Shown: positions 1-11,477, numbered from the stretch's first letter. The stretch is DNA of 64,000 bases from Delia radicum (GCA_021234595.1 CM037852.1:7524890-7588889); one strand, 5' to 3'. A program made the numbers and translations. Notes: generated by a model from the letters alone, not told the origin.

Positions 1-166
1 GCAGAAGTCTTCCCTGTTACTTACAATTTAGAAAAATTTAAATCAAATATCCACAAACACTACTCCCTCTTTCCTCCCTCCCATACCCTATTTTCCTGAT
101 CAATACAATGCACTTCATGAGTAGGGGGCATCCCCTGAGTATTGGTTAAGATTAAAAAAAAAAAAA
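1..166 (+). mobile_element. CR1/jockey-like non-LTR retrotransposon, 3' end (copy 1)
   Basis: Only the last part of a non-LTR element is inside the window. Positions 1-99 encode the extreme C-terminus of a reverse-transcriptase polyprotein (reads AEVFPVTYN...HKHYSLFPP, stop at 97-99). A 3' UTR of about 55 bases containing GGGGGCATCCCCTGAGT follows, then an A run at 154-166. The same tail, on the minus strand, occurs near 2.7-3.2 kb and 53.2-53.6 kb, so three copies of one family are present. The poly(A) end and variable 5' truncation are typical of target-primed reverse transcription. The clade (CR1 versus jockey) is inferred from the C-terminal wording only. Confidence 0.75.
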
Positions 167-302
167 GTTCTATAATTGCAGTAAATTTCAACGGTGCGTG
201 TACGTTAATTTTACATTACAGCTACGGTTGACTAACCCAGCTTTAAAGAGTGAGTTCTTACTTTTAGTTTGGTAACACACGGCCGTAAAATGATGTTGGA
301 GC

Positions 303-473
303 TGTCTGCAAAATTGTTTCTAACTTCGACATTTTCCTTGTTCTTATGTCGGATCGCTATTGGCGCCACCTTCGTATTTTAAACTGCCAAAGTTAATATT
401 TTAGCTGTCAAGTTAAACTTTTAACTGTCAAAAATAGCATATGAAAACAAGTAGATTAATTTTGCTGTCTAAA
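303..473 (-). repeat. MITE family A, partial copy A1 (5' half only)
   Basis: Read on the minus strand this matches the 5' half of family A (compare 3502-3978): a TTTAGACAGC-type start, GTTAATCTAC-like terminal block, then paired TAAAAGTTTAACTTGACAGC words and a GGTGGCGCC block. The 3' half is missing, so the copy is truncated. No coding potential. Confidence 0.55.
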
Positions 474-480
474 TTCCTTA

Positions 481-1327
481 TTAGTGTTATTTTTTTTACT
501 AAATTTTTAAAAAACTTGCCAAAAAATATGTTAATATTGATCTTTTTTTTGATTAACTAATCAACAAAAACTAGTACAAACTTTTGACAGATATTTGACT
601 GACTTTTTGACATATTATTTTTTTATAACAAATTTTTATTAACTGATTCTTTTTTTTCGTATCATTTATGATTTAGGTTCAACCATAACGACTTTTAATG
701 GTAGATTTTATCATATGATTGCTTTTATAACTTCATATTTATCTTATCTGAAGAGAAAAAAAAAACTGATGAGAAATTTTCCCTGTTGCTATTTTTCATT
801 TTGTTTTTATGTCAACCTTAATTACTTTTTGATATTTTTTTCTGTTCTATTTTTTTATATTTTTTATCTTATATTTCTTATTTTTTTTATAAATCTTATC
901 TTAATTACTTAAAAAAGTATTGAAAAATATACTGGAACACTCTTTGGCATATAGAGTTGGTATAATTTTTTTTGAAAATGTTTTAAAATGACATTAAAAG
1001 ATAAATAAAATGTTGACAGTTCTTTGTTTTTTGTTTACAAATTTTCCTAGTTTTGTTTTGTCTGATATGCAAACAAATATTTACCGACTTAAACACAATT
1101 TGTAGTAAGTGTATTCGATTTAATGATACGAAGGTTGTTTTTATTTGGATTTAGAATGTAAACATGGCATATTTGCCTAAAACACTATCTATGAATATGT
1201 TTGACATCATTATTGACAACAAAACACACGAAAAACAGTTCAAAAATTTATATGGAAAATTTTCAAATTTCCCATTTTGAAGATTAAAATGCTTGATTTG
1301 CTCCAAAAATACATGAAATAGCTTGTA
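481..1327. other. AT-rich stretch without a recognisable gene
   Basis: Nothing supportable as a gene. The only open frame (715-912, plus) encodes a Phe/Tyr/Ile/Leu-rich string produced by T-rich sequence, with no motif and no coding-like composition. I treat it as chance. Confidence 0.6.
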
Positions 1328-1592
1328 CACTTAGAGAATTATCTGCATGATATCAATGAATTTTTGCATTAGATCTATGAAATCTGAGTTACCAACTATA
1401 TACTGAAAGAATTATCATCGTTCATGATATATATGAAACAATTTCATAGAATTTTTTTGTAGATTCAATGCACAATTTCATTATATACAGGAAATTTTAT
1501 TACTATTATGAAATATTTCATAAAATTTTTTTAAAAACTTTCGCAATTTCATAGAAAAAATTCATTATATTTCATAATTTATCTCTCCACAT

Positions 1593-2179
1593 TAGGGTGT
1601 GGCGATTTGAACATCTTAATGGGCGCTTCGCGTTTCTGATTCTTGGGATTGTACTGAGCAACCATACGTCTACGGTGAAAATCGAGCTTCCAGATTTTGA
1701 CTTTTTAGCCGTATTTTGTGAAAGTAACACTGTGTGGGATGGACATATCTCAGGAAGTAGGAGGAGCTTATCCAAGATTATGGTATCAATCTCTTCTTTG
1801 GAAGATTCTCTAGCAGATTAATGCATCAATTATATTTGTGGGTGGGATTTAAGGGGTTAATTTTTAAAATAGGGCGTTTTTTTGCCGTATTTTGTGAAAG
1901 TAAGAATGTGTGGGATGGTCATATCTCAGGAATTAGGAGGAGCTTATCCAAGATTATGGTATCAATCTCTTCTTTGGAAGATTCTCTAGCAGATTAATGC
2001 ATCAATTATATTTGTGGGTGGGATTTAAGGGGTTAATTTTTAAAATAGGGCGTTTTTGCCGTAAAGTCAAAATCTGGAAGCTCGATTTTCACCGTAGACG
2101 TATGGTCTAGTGGACTAGAGCAGAAACGCGAAGCGCCCATTAAGATTTTTTTTCCTTCCATACTAATCGCCCCACCCTA
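1593..2179. mobile_element. Foldback/hAT-type MITE with perfect 8-bp TSD and internal tandem repeat
   Basis: TIRs of about 110-120 bp: both ends read TAGGGTGkGGCGATT inward, followed by shared blocks TTAATGGGCGCTTCGCG and ATACGTCTACGGTGAAAA. The 8 bases CTCCACAT occur at 1585-1592 and again at 2180-2187, a perfect TSD that fits hAT (or P) superfamily integration. The centre holds a tandem repeat of about 175 bp, with starts at 1708, 1884 and a stub at 2058. Open frames on both strands here (1572-1775, 1597-1821) are by-products of the inverted repeats, not genes. Confidence 0.8.
1708..2057. repeat. Two-copy tandem repeat, about 175-bp unit
   Basis: Units of 176 and 174 bp begin with GCCGTATTTTGTGAAAGTAA at 1708 and 1884. 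They are nearly identical by eye through ATCCAAGATTATGGTATC and GGGTGGGATTTAAGG. A third start at 2058 runs straight into the right inverted arm. The repeat lies wholly inside the foldback element. Confidence 0.85.
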
Positions 2180-2707
2180 CTCCACATACTTAATGAAAGC
2201 TTTCTTTAGAGCTATGAAATTTTTCAGCAACATTTAGGTTTTTTTTATAACATTTTTGGCGTCCATTCCTATTAATGCATTTTAAACTTTATTTTAAAAA
2301 TTTAATTCTTAAGTGGACCATATATTTCATGAAGTGTTTTATTAATTCTATAAAGCCTTTAATTAATTTTGAACTTCTATAAAAGTTTTTCATTAATTAT
2401 ATGAAGCGGTTTATGTGGTCAATTCTAATGAATTTATTTAAAACATTCATGAAGAGTTTCATGAAGTCAATGAAGCGTATTTTACTGATATTTTCGGTTT
2501 ATCCTTAAAGTATGCTCTAATTGTATTCCGGTTCTCGCAAACTGAAACGTTAATTTTCAATACCAAAAAATTTTCGTTGCATAAAATGTCAACAAGACGA
2601 GCTTAAGCAATTAAAAAAATATTTTTTATTTAACAAAAATGTTTCATAAATTGAATAAACATTTCATTGATTCAATGAAACCGTTTATTGGCAGCATTCC
2701 AATGAAG

Positions 2708-3231
2708 ATTTTTTTTTTTTTTTTTTTTTTTTTTACGTTGAACCAACACTCAGGGGATGCCCCTACTAATGCATTGCATTGTGTTGATATCTGGAAAATA
2801 GGTTATGGGGAGTAGGAAAGAGGGAGTAGTGTTTGTGGACATTTGACTTGAATTTTTCGAAATTGTAATTTGCCGGGAAGACTTCTGCAGGGAGACAATT
2901 CCACATACGGCTAGTGCGACTGAAAAACGATTTTTTTCTGTAATGCGTCTACTTGACAAGCGGGTAGTACGAACAGAGACCCGGTCCCTCGGGATGAGTC
3001 GGCTTATCTCAGCAGAACACTTCCCATGGTAATATCTATAGAACAAAGTCACACAACCCACATTCCGACGATGCTCCAACGAGTCAATAGAGTTCGAAAC
3101 CCTACTGTCATTGATAAGCATCAATGCTCTCCGTTGCACACGATCCAGAAGCCCCAAAATAGACTTTGAAGCACCTGCCCATATATGGGAGTTATATTCC
3201 CCCATATTTTATGGGAGATATATTCCCCCAT
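2708..3231 (-). pseudogene. CR1/jockey-like non-LTR retrotransposon 3' end (copy 2), frameshifted
   Basis: Minus strand, with its poly(A) tail seen as a 26-base T run at 2709-2734. The RT C-terminal region reads EYNSHIWAGASKSILGLLD, then QRRALMLINDSRV, SLEHRRNVGCVTLFYRYYHG and SAEISRLIPRDRV. After LSSR the frame shifts. A second frame carries SRTSRMWNCLPAEVFP and KHYSLFPTPHNL, homologous to copies 1 and 3. The 5' end is lost just after the EYNSHIW block, so endonuclease and RT core are absent. It sits inside element P. A tandem GGGGGAATATA duplication near 3190-3235 marks its 5' junction. It is a dead fragment. Confidence 0.8.
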
Positions 3232-3501
3232 TATTTTAATAATGAGCTAATTCATTATTACTTCGCACAAAATTCGATCTGTGTATTTTATAATTTTATA
3301 AAACTGTTTCATAAATTCTACGAAACGCTTCATTGTCGGAATGATTCATTCATCTATGAAGTTCTACATTAATTCTATGAAGCATTTCATAGGAACTGAA
3401 AAGTTTCCAGTGACAATTTCCATTAAAACTGAAGAAATTCATTACTGATGTAAAGATAATTCTCTCAGTGTAGTTAAATTATTTCAAGTTGTTTTAATAT
3501 G

Positions 3502-3978
3502 GAGTTTAGACTGCGAAGTTAATCTACTTGATTAAAGTTAATCCACCGTTTTAATCTTCCTCTTTTACATATGCATATTTCGACAGTTATAAGTTTAAAT
3601 TGTCAGCTAAAAGATTAATTTTGTTAGTTTAATATACCAAAGTGGCGTCGATGGCTATCCGTCATAAAAGCAACAAAGAAAATGTTGCCGTTAGCAAAAC
3701 TTTGTCGACAGTGATAACAATTTTTTAAGGCATCGTCTTAACGTTATTTTTTTACATAACTTTGTATGTATGTTTTTTAGTGTTGCCAACCGAAATTATC
3801 TCAAAACACAGAGTTGCACACAATTAGTAGTATGAATACAGAGTCATTTAGAAAAAGTAGTCGGATAAAAATTTGGATGAGCTATTAATCAAAAAGATTA
3901 AAAAATTGTTCAATCGACTTGTTTCGTGCTTGATTAAACAGTTTATCCCATTTTTAGTTGATTAACTTTTCTGTGTAG
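3502..3978 (+). repeat. MITE family A, near-complete copy A2
   Basis: Starts GGAGTTTAGACTGCG...GTTAATCTAC and ends in the inverted relative GATTAACTTTTCTGTGTAGA. Inside are the conserved blocks AATATACCAAAGTGGCGTCG, TGTTGCCGTTAGCAAA, TTAGTGTTGCCAACCGAAAT and TAGTAGTATGAATACA. TIRs of about 25 bp, a length of 0.48 kb and no ORF indicate a MITE. Confidence 0.7.
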
Positions 3979-4590
3979 ATTACCCATAAGTAAAAATTAA
4001 ACTTTGTAAATTTAACAAAACTTTATTTACGTTCATAGAAATGCTTTTTAAATTCTTTTTTCGGCAAAAGTTTTCTGCATGTAATACTTAACGGCAATCA
4101 ATTTGCCATTTCTTTCAAATAAAATATCATATGTATGATTGTGATAACAAATCACCTTGAAAGGTGAAATTTTCAGACGTAAGAAAGACTTTTTCATTAA
4201 AAAGTAAATTTGTACACGATTTTTTATGATATAATCAAAAACATTCTACCACGTTGTGACTGTTTTAAGATAAAAAATCTATTTATTTTTGTTAAAAAAA
4301 TAAATACTGATAATAAAACGGTGGAAAATATATATAAAATTTTAAAGAAAACTAACATAAATGAGAAAATTTACTCGTAAATCAACAAAAATTGTAGTTG
4401 GTAAATATTTGAATTTCAAAAGAAATTTAAAAAATTTGTAGAAAATAAAAAAATGATAAGAAATTTAAACAAATTTTAACAACAATAATAAATTTTAAGA
4501 AAATCTAACAAATAGATAAATTTGAAAACATTACAAAACTAATATGATGATATTGTTGGCAATGCACCAACCTAGTACACCCAGAAAAAA
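3979..4590. other. AT-rich stretch, no gene
   Basis: No open frame of note, no RNA gene motif and no clear repeat boundary. Long A/T runs predominate. Confidence 0.55.
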
Positions 4591-4599
4591 ACAGGAATA

Positions 4600-4895
4600 A
4601 GTTTCATCAATTTTCGTCCAATGTTACAATTTCATCAATATTTATGAAACATTTCTTAAACAACGAGAATTAAAATGACCAAATCATGGTTTCTATGAAC
4701 TTTTTTCTACACAAAAATAATGAAATACTTACTACTACAAAATATTCTTCATGTATATATATAGTAAAACTTTTCATAAATATTATGAAATTGATTTTGT
4801 TTTTTATGAAATGTTTCATAAATATAATAAAACGTTACATTACACGAATATCTATGAAACATTTCATAAATATGATAAAGCTTTTCCCTTGAGCG
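4600..4895. repeat. TTTCAT/ATGAAA palindrome-word repeat
   Basis: Repeated short inverted words such as ATGAAACATTTCATAAATAT occur about every 30-60 bases, the same vocabulary as the interior of element P and of 22745-22850. The open frame at 4686-4892 (repeating KLFINIMKL-like strings) is a translation of this repeat, not a gene. I could not place element ends. Confidence 0.5.
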
Positions 4896-4913
4896 TATTT
4901 GTCAAATATTTAC

Positions 4914-5128
4914 CCCCGTATTCATAAAAATATTAAACAGCATTTCAAATACATTTTAGTTAAATCACAAATTTTATCCTTAAAACTGTATTCATAAACG
5001 AATATTAGCTTTTACACAAGGTATAAAATAGGTATTTTAAGCTAATATACGTACAGTTTTAAAACTTAAAATGTGTTTTAAATAAAATATATTTTAAATC
5101 TGATTTAAGATTTTTTATGAATACGGTC
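4914..5128. repeat. Small MITE with CCGTATTCATAAA termini
   Basis: Left end CCCCGTATTCATAAAAATA; right end TTTTTTATGAATACGGTCG is its inverted complement. A second copy of the right end (TTTTTTATGAATACGGGCG) lies at 5386-5402. Either two overlapping elements or a duplicated terminus is present. No TSD resolved. Confidence 0.5.
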
Positions 5129-5409
5129 GTTAAAATTCATCGTCAGAATAATGAAACTATATTGTGAACAGAAAATATATAAAATTAACCAACACACAGG
5201 CACATCATTCAAAATAATGGTTTTTCTTTTCAATATTGAACAGTGATGCCAACTTGCAGTCATTCCCCTAAAAAAAAGCGCTAGATGATGAATTTGATCA
5301 ATATGTCTTATATATTCGTAAAATCAGTCCAAAAGCCCTCTTTTTTAAGAAGAAATAACCGATTTTTATATCCGTATTGATTATTTTTTATGAATACGGG
5401 CGTTAAAGT

Positions 5410-6170
5410 TTAAAAGAAATTATTTAAATTTTGATTATATCAAAGAGTATATACGAATAGAGAGACTACACTTCCCACGCCTCTCGGCAACTAAATACCG
5501 AACTCGGGCAAGCAAATGAAAACATTTTTTTCACACTAAAAAATAATTGCAACATATTGATAACAAATTGTTACTTAAAACTCTCACTTTTATTTCGTTT
5601 ATATTTTTTCATTTTCTATTAAAATTTAATATTTTTAATGTTATCTTGCTTATTTTATCGTTAATAACAAATAAAAGGAGAGCATATTGAGGGAGACTGA
5701 GTTGGATAGAAACCCACTGATTATATAAAATATATATATATACAGCACTTAAGCAAATTTTTAGGGTAATCAACAAATCTAAAGATGTTTAATGAAAAAA
5801 TTGAGAATAGTTAAAAAATAAAAAAAAAAAAAAAAATACAAATTTCCTGAAGTTTTGTAAGATTTTATAACATTTTTTAAAATTTAGATTTACTTAGAAA
5901 TAAAATTTGCAAATTTAATAAAATCTGGAATTTTAGACAACAAATTTATAAAAAACAGTTTTTTATATAAAAAAAAAAAACAGTTGGTCTTATTATTAAA
6001 ACAAATTAGTGGCTTAAAGTTTTTTTAAATTCCAAATATATAAAAATTGAAAATATGTTAAATATATTGAAACTACAAAGTTGGCAACACCTTAACTAAT
6101 TTTGTTAGAACTTTTAACTGTTCAGAATTAAACGGTATACCTAAAATTTATCCGCAGTTTTAATAAATTA
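5410..6170. other. AT-rich stretch, no gene
   Basis: Contains a short TA run near 5733-5743 and A runs near 5818-5836 and 5970-5981. A GTTGGCAACACC block near 6080 is a common terminus-like word. No coding signal. Confidence 0.5.
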
Positions 6171-6178
6171 TATTATAG

Positions 6179-6260
6179 GGAGTTTACACAGAAAAGTTAA
6201 TCTACTAAAAATGGGATTAACTGCTTAAGCTATCACTAAACAAGTCGATTAAGTTATTTT
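6179..6260 (-). repeat. MITE family A, terminal fragment A3
   Basis: GAGTTTACACAGAAAAGTTAATCTACTAA followed by ATGGGATTAACTGC and AAACAAGTCGATTAAG is the reverse complement of the family A 3' end. It shows that both termini of family A begin GAGTTTA. It is cut off by family B sequence. Confidence 0.6.
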
Positions 6261-6263
6261 TTA

Positions 6264-6870
6264 AATTTTTTTGAAAACAAAAACTCAATAGATTATTTGT
6301 TATGATAATATCCTAATAAAGAAATATAGAGTATGGCCTCGAACTTGAATAATTTTTAATTTTCATTGCACAATTAAAGGTCATTGCACAATTAGTAAAA
6401 ATTATATCAAACTTGTAAAAAAGACAATGTACGGTCTTAGTTTACGTCCCCTTTGCATCTTGTTTTTAACAAAACAAGTATAAAAATAAAAAGGAGAATA
6501 AAAACAAAAAAACGTGTATTGTATAACTATCAAAGGTAGAGCTTGCACATAACGAACAAGTTTTCAATTTTTTTTTTGATCAATAGTGATAATCTTTAAC
6601 TTCGAGCTCATATATTAGTTCTCATTTAGTGGGATAACTAGGTAATATGAATGTTTGATGTTTGCATGGGATTGTCACTTCTTTCAAAACGTGTTCTGAT
6701 GATGGGAACCTAGAAAATTCCCAAAATATATCTATCAACACACTCTAGAAAGTGATCAATTAATAAATTTAAAAACAAAAACTTTATAGATTATTTGTTA
6801 GGACTATATCCTAATAAATAAATATAGAGTATGGCCTCAAACTTAAATAAATTTTCATTTTCATTGCACA
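6264..6870 (+). repeat. Dispersed repeat family B: a 3' fragment plus a fuller copy
   Basis: A 3' fragment (6264-6400) ends AGAGTATGGCCTCGAACTTG. A longer copy (about 6405-6870) runs from TATCAAACTTGTAAAAAAG through GAGCTCATATATTAGTTCTC, GATGTTTGCATGGGATTGTC and GATGATGGGAACCTAGAAAA to GAGTATGGCCTCAAACTT. The same order recurs at 47088-49085 and 57405-57860. A short TTAGGA...TCCTAA hairpin precedes the 3' end. No ORF or TIR, so the class is unknown (possibly a non-autonomous Helitron-like or MITE family). Confidence 0.65.
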
Positions 6871-7439
6871 GTTAAGCAAACAATTAATGTTTTCATATAA
6901 ATTTGACATTTATAACTATGGTTAATCTACAACTTTGGTTAGTTTGAGATAACTTAGCAGCGCTGAATTTATATATAAAAACATTTATAAAAAAAAACTA
7001 AGACTTCGAGTCCCAGTATTTGTTTCTAAAATGTTAACAAATGTCGAATAAAAAACAACATAAAACTGTTTATTTTGCTTTAAAATGTTTGACATTATGC
7101 CACAATTTTTTACTTTGTCTTCTCTACTCATTACTTACCAGCAAAACCACACATTACCAAATTATGGGTAAAGTAATGTATCGCCATACTTTACACGTTA
7201 CTTCACTGATGAATTATACAGGCGATGAGCCTCAAAGTAACTCATTACCTTGTAGGGGGTAAAGTAACTGGTTACTTATATGGTTACATGGTGGGAAAAA
7301 GTAATGTGTCTATAAATAGATTTTCATAAAAAAAAATGTATAAACATATCTTATTACAGATATTTTTTCTTTTTAATTAAATAAATAACTTTTTTTTTAA
7401 TTAAATAAATAAATTTTTTTTTTATTAAATACATACATG

Positions 7440-7520
7440 GTCATGCTGGGATTCGAACCTGGGGTCTCTGGTATTTAACAATTAGTTAGGCGAGAACTCT
7501 ACCAACTGAGCTATCGATAC
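7440..7520 (-). other. tRNA-like module inside element C
   Basis: On the minus strand: A-box-like TAGCTCAGTTGGTAGAG and a perfect B box GGTTCGAATCC. The intervening anticodon region is too long and the 5' and 3' acceptor ends do not pair, so it is not a functional tRNA gene. It could still recruit RNA polymerase III. The same module is in the paralogue at 18058-18139. Confidence 0.7.
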
Positions 7521-7660
7521 ATACAATATTTTATTGCTTAAAATGTAGATGAGTTGTTGTGCTTCGTCTTTTCGTTCGTGATATCAAAAATATACACCTT
7601 ACCATTATGCTTACAAAAAATCACAAAGTAATGTGTCTATCAATAGATTTTCAAAAATAT

Positions 7661-8242
7661 CAGGGACCGTAATCATTATGAGTTTTATAATAAAAATTAC
7701 ACAATAATGATTATATTATGAGTTTTAATGATTTTCTTCAATGGTAATGATTATTTTTGAGTAATATTAATAAAAATCAGCCATAATCATTATTTTTGAG
7801 CAAAAAAAAAGTACAACTCAAAAATAATCATTATTTATCATTTTTATTTTTTTCGCTCAAAATAAAACTCACTTTCATGTAGGTGTAAATATATAAACAT
7901 ATGCATAAAAATATGTAAGTACATCATATATAAAGTCGTAAATTGAAAGTGAGTTTTATTTTGAGCGAAAAAAATAAAAATCATAAATAATGATTATTTT
8001 TGAGTTGTATTTTTTTTTGCTCAAACATAATGATTATGGCTGATTTTTTTTTATTATTACTCAAAAATAATCATTACCATTGAAGAAAACTTTAAAAATC
8101 AAAAATTTAAAAATCATGACTGATATGCAAAGATTGTCAAAAAATAATAATAATGGTGCAATAAATTTTTTTTATGTCTGTTCTAAGTGATTGATTTTTT
8201 TGATTTAAAAAAACGAACAATAATCATTGATTACGGTCCCTG
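7661..8242. mobile_element. hAT-type palindromic MITE nested in element C
   Basis: Termini CAGGGACCGTAATCATT and AATCATTGATTACGGTCCCTG. The two halves are inverted copies of each other (about 230-bp arms rich in ATAATCATTATTTTTGAG) around a short centre near 7890-7930. Flanks AAAAATAT (7653-7660) and AAAAATAA (8243-8250) form an 8-bp TSD with one mismatch. The uninterrupted paralogue near 17910-17930 reads TTCAAAAATATATATTAAT on the opposite strand, confirming the insertion. hAT assignment is from the CAGGG end and 8-bp TSD. Confidence 0.85.
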
Positions 8243-8488
8243 AAAAATAAATATTAATAATTACTTTACGTTTATAATTTATGCATTATGTAATTGATGA
8301 TCGGTAAGTCATTATTTTATGTTTTGAAGTAATGTAAAATGTAATGAGGTCTCACTACAAGGTAATCCCTGAGTGTTCAATTATCGGTAACTCATTACTT
8401 CTTGTTGGAAAATAATGATACAGGTAAGGAGTACACATTACAAGGTAATGCATTACTTTATCGCACCCATTACCAAAGTTTTGCTGGG

Positions 8489-9755
8489 TTTTAATCGCAC
8501 CATCAAATTTTCTCAATTTCAATAACGAATTGCTTACACCAATGACAAACATATTGTTTAAAAATCAGGAACTTCAACCCCCTAGAAGGGGCTTGATTGT
8601 CATTTCCGTGACCTATATTTTGCGTTACCAATGAAATGGTAAATCATCACATTTAATATTACAACATTTTTTAAAGGGAACGTTTTTTTGAAATTTTTTT
8701 TTCAATTAACTGCAATTCAATTTAAATAGTTTTTATTTAATAAAAGTCATGTTTGTAAATTAAGTACGTCACAAATTGCCAATATTTTTAATCATGTTGA
8801 TAAATTAATTAAATTTATTATAATTCCATTAAATAATTATGTTAATTGAATAAAAAAAAAAATAAATAAATAATATTAAATTGTGTGAATTAGTTAAAAC
8901 AAAAAATTACTTCCAGAAACTGGTAGCCACAATTTTTTTAAATATATTGTTAAGCTTTGACGTCAAATATAAACTTGTCTATTGTCTCGATATAAAATTT
9001 GTAGCCCGATACTAAATCAAATGAATTGAAAACTTTTTTTCGTGACATTTTCAATACACAGCTGCCATCTAAAGCTAAGATTTATTTTATATAAATGCTA
9101 CTAAAACACACCTTTTTTGCAAGAGGAGTCAGTTTATAATTGATGTTTATAGAATACAATAATATCGCAACAATAATTATCATATGAATCTTAATTTGTT
9201 TTATGGTAGACAGAATGGTGGGTCGTGGTTAATGTAGGTGGAAGACTTGATTTTGCTGTTGTTTAGCAGTTTATTGAGTGCGATCATAGTTAAATTGATG
9301 TCTAGATATTAAATTCATACTGGTATTAGTTTTTTTTTTTTTTTTGATTTATTATTAGTATTCAATCATTTGTTTTATGGAGATTTAAATATTGAAATAG
9401 CGGCTATTCATTCATATTTTGTCATTTACGTCAAACTACTTGGTATGTACAATGGGTATTTTAAGTTATTCAAAGGGTTTATAACTAAAAGTGATTTAAG
9501 GTATTGCCAAATTTTAATATAAAGTCTTAAAGATATTGAATTTTAAACTTGTTTTTCAACTAAATGTTTTATAAGTTATAACCCAACGTATGAGTAATAT
9601 AAGTTACTTATAGTTAAATATTAATCATACGTACTGAAACCGCGAGCACCAAAAGTAAACAGAAACGTATGACTAAACGTATGACTAATATTATTTACAT
9701 TAGCTCTTTGAAAGAAAAAAAAAATAGCTTATGTCGGGAAAAGTCTTCAAAAATG
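8489..9755. other. AT-rich stretch, no gene
   Basis: Includes a T run near 9329-9345. No ORF, RNA gene or element boundary that I can support. Confidence 0.5.
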
Positions 9756-11270
9756 TACGAACAGCTAAGTTTTTGCATAAAATCGATAAAAGAATAACAG
9801 AAAATTATAGAATTATAAAAATTGAGAGAAGCCACACAAATTTGTAAATATCGTTAAATGAAAATGTAATAAAAAGCGTTAGAACTAAACAAAAATTGCA
9901 ACAAAAAAAAAGAAAAATATAAAAATTGCAAAATCTTTAAAAGAAAATCGTTAAGATTGAAAAAACATATAAGAAAATATCACAAAAATAGACAAAACTT
10001 TGTTTGATTTAAATAATAGCTGAAATTGAAAAAGGCAACACACAAAAATATACACAAACAAGGAACGCCAAAATTCGTAAAATAAAAAAAAAACAAACAA
10101 ATCGCCGAATTCGCAAAAACCGTTTGTATAAAAAAGCTAAAAATAATTACGAAAAATCGTTAATAAAACAAAAAATCGGTTTACCAGTAATGAGCGATGA
10201 TAATTGTAAAATCTATAAAGTATTAAAATCTTTAAAATGTCAAAAATCACTTAAACTGCAAAAAAATTTAAAATCACTTAAATTCCTCAGTAAAAGGGTT
10301 GTGCTTAATAGTAATAGTTATAGTAATGGCTTAATAGTTATAGTAATAGCTTAGTTCATTTCCATTTATTAAACTCTTTTATTCTCTTATTCTATTATAC
10401 TCTCTTATTCTTTTAGATCATAATTTTGTTCGACAACTTTTATTCAATTATTCATATTGTTATATTAGTCTGCATAATATGTGAGAACATCCTTAATGAA
10501 CGATTAAAAATTAGCTAGCTCAGTTATAAAAATTGAAAAAAGTTGCCGGACAAGGATAGAACTAAAAGAACGAACTAGTTTAATAAAGGCAAATGAACGA
10601 AATTAACTGTGAACTATAAAGCACAACTCTACAAAAAAAAATGCAAAAATATCAGAAAATATCACTAAAATATGGCTAAATTTAAATAAAGTTAAAAAAC
10701 AGTAAAACGGGCGTATAATTGCCGAAAAAATCTTAAAAAGCGTTAATTTAAAAAACGCTCAAAATAATGTTGAAAAATCTATAAAAAAACAAATAATCGT
10801 TCAAAAAAAATTAGGAAGAAATCGGTGAAACTGAAAAAAATCGCCTTAACCATTAATAAGCTATAATAAAAAAAATTGCCTAAATCTGCCAAATTATGAA
10901 ATATTAAAAAAATCATCAAATTAGAAAAATTATCAGAAAAATCTACAACTATGAAAAAAGTGATAATAAGGAAAATCGCTAAAACTTTAAAATCCCGCTT
11001 AATGCGAAGTTAATCGCTTTAATCAGTAAAAAGCAATATTTAGTAGATAAAACAATAATATAATCTAGAAAAGTTAAAAAACTTATCAAAATCGTTGGAA
11101 TTTTCAATATCATGAAAAACAATTCGTTAAGAAACGCTTAAATGGAAGAAAAAATCTGAAGAAATCAATATAAAGCGATAAGAAATACTTTTAAAATAAA
11201 GAAACTGCTTTTAAATCTAATAAAGAAATAAATTTTAAAAACTCATAATGGGAAAAACATAGTGAAATTG
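9756..11270 (+). repeat. A-rich strand-asymmetric decayed minisatellite
   Basis: The plus strand is overwhelmingly A-rich, with repeated words like AAAATCGCTAAAA, AAAAATCGTTAA and GAAAAATC at irregular spacing. The lysine-rich open frame at 10124-10354 is a translation of this. It also holds a short TAGTAATAGTTATAGTAATG tandem near 10307-10352. Similar decayed arrays are at 27.3 kb and 56.5-58.7 kb. Confidence 0.5.
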
Positions 11271-11287
11271 TTATGTTTGCATATACA

Positions 11288-11477
11288 TTTTTTGTCAGTT
11301 AAAAGTTTAACTTGACAGCTAAAAGTTAAACTTTGCCAGAGTCGTTTAGGAATAGTAGCCAGATAAACATTTGAATTAACTGTTAATCGCAAAGATCAAA
11401 CAATGGTTTAATAGACTTGTTTAGTGCTTGATTAACCAGCTAATCCAATTTTTAGTAAATTAACTTTTCTGTGTCAA
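11288..11477 (+). repeat. MITE family A, internally deleted copy A4
   Basis: Contains TTGTCAGTTAAAAGTTTAAC and a second TTGACAGCTAAAAGTTAAAC block, then jumps directly to GTCGTTTAGGAATAGTAGCC and the 3' terminus TAAATTAACTTTTCTGTGTC. The middle of the family is deleted. Confidence 0.6.

Larger units (their letters stand above)
1328..3470. mobile_element. TA-flanked MITE-type element P (TIR CACTkAGAGAATTATCT), with two nested insertions
   Basis: Both ends carry a terminal inverted repeat: left CACTTAGAGAATTATCT, right (reverse complement) CACTGAGAGAATTATCT. The element is flanked by TA at 1326-1327 and 3471-3472, the TSD expected of Tc1/mariner-type transposition. The interior consists of many short TTTCAT/ATGAAA palindromic words (for example around 1370-1560, 2290-2470 and 3300-3400). 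Two insertions interrupt it: a foldback with an 8-bp TSD (1593-2179) and a CR1-like 3' end (about 2708-3231). Removing them leaves roughly 1.0-1.1 kb. No transposase is visible, so the element is non-autonomous. The ends resemble those of families F and H. Confidence 0.7.
7138..8488 (-). mobile_element. CCCAG-terminal element C with tRNA-like core, interrupted by a hAT-type palindrome
   Basis: Ends are CCAGCAAAAC on the left and GTTTTGCTGGG on the right. Long imperfect inverted arms are built from GTAATG/CATTAC words. A tRNA-like module lies at 7440-7520 on the minus strand. A nested element at 7661-8242 has its own TSD. Without the insertion the length (about 0.76 kb) equals that of the inverted paralogue at 17678-18429. 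Small open frames here (7041-7262, 8355-8552) are arm sequence. No transposase. Orientation is given by the tRNA-like strand. Confidence 0.75.

Noticed and set aside
715..912. Small membrane protein gene
   Set aside because: The Phe/Ile/Leu/Tyr-rich translation is what T-rich DNA gives; no start context, motif or conservation evidence.
7440..7520. Functional tRNA gene on the minus strand
   Set aside because: Good A and B boxes, but acceptor ends do not pair, and the same unit occurs inside a repeated element.
10124..10354. Lys-rich protein gene
   Set aside because: A translation of an A-rich decayed minisatellite.
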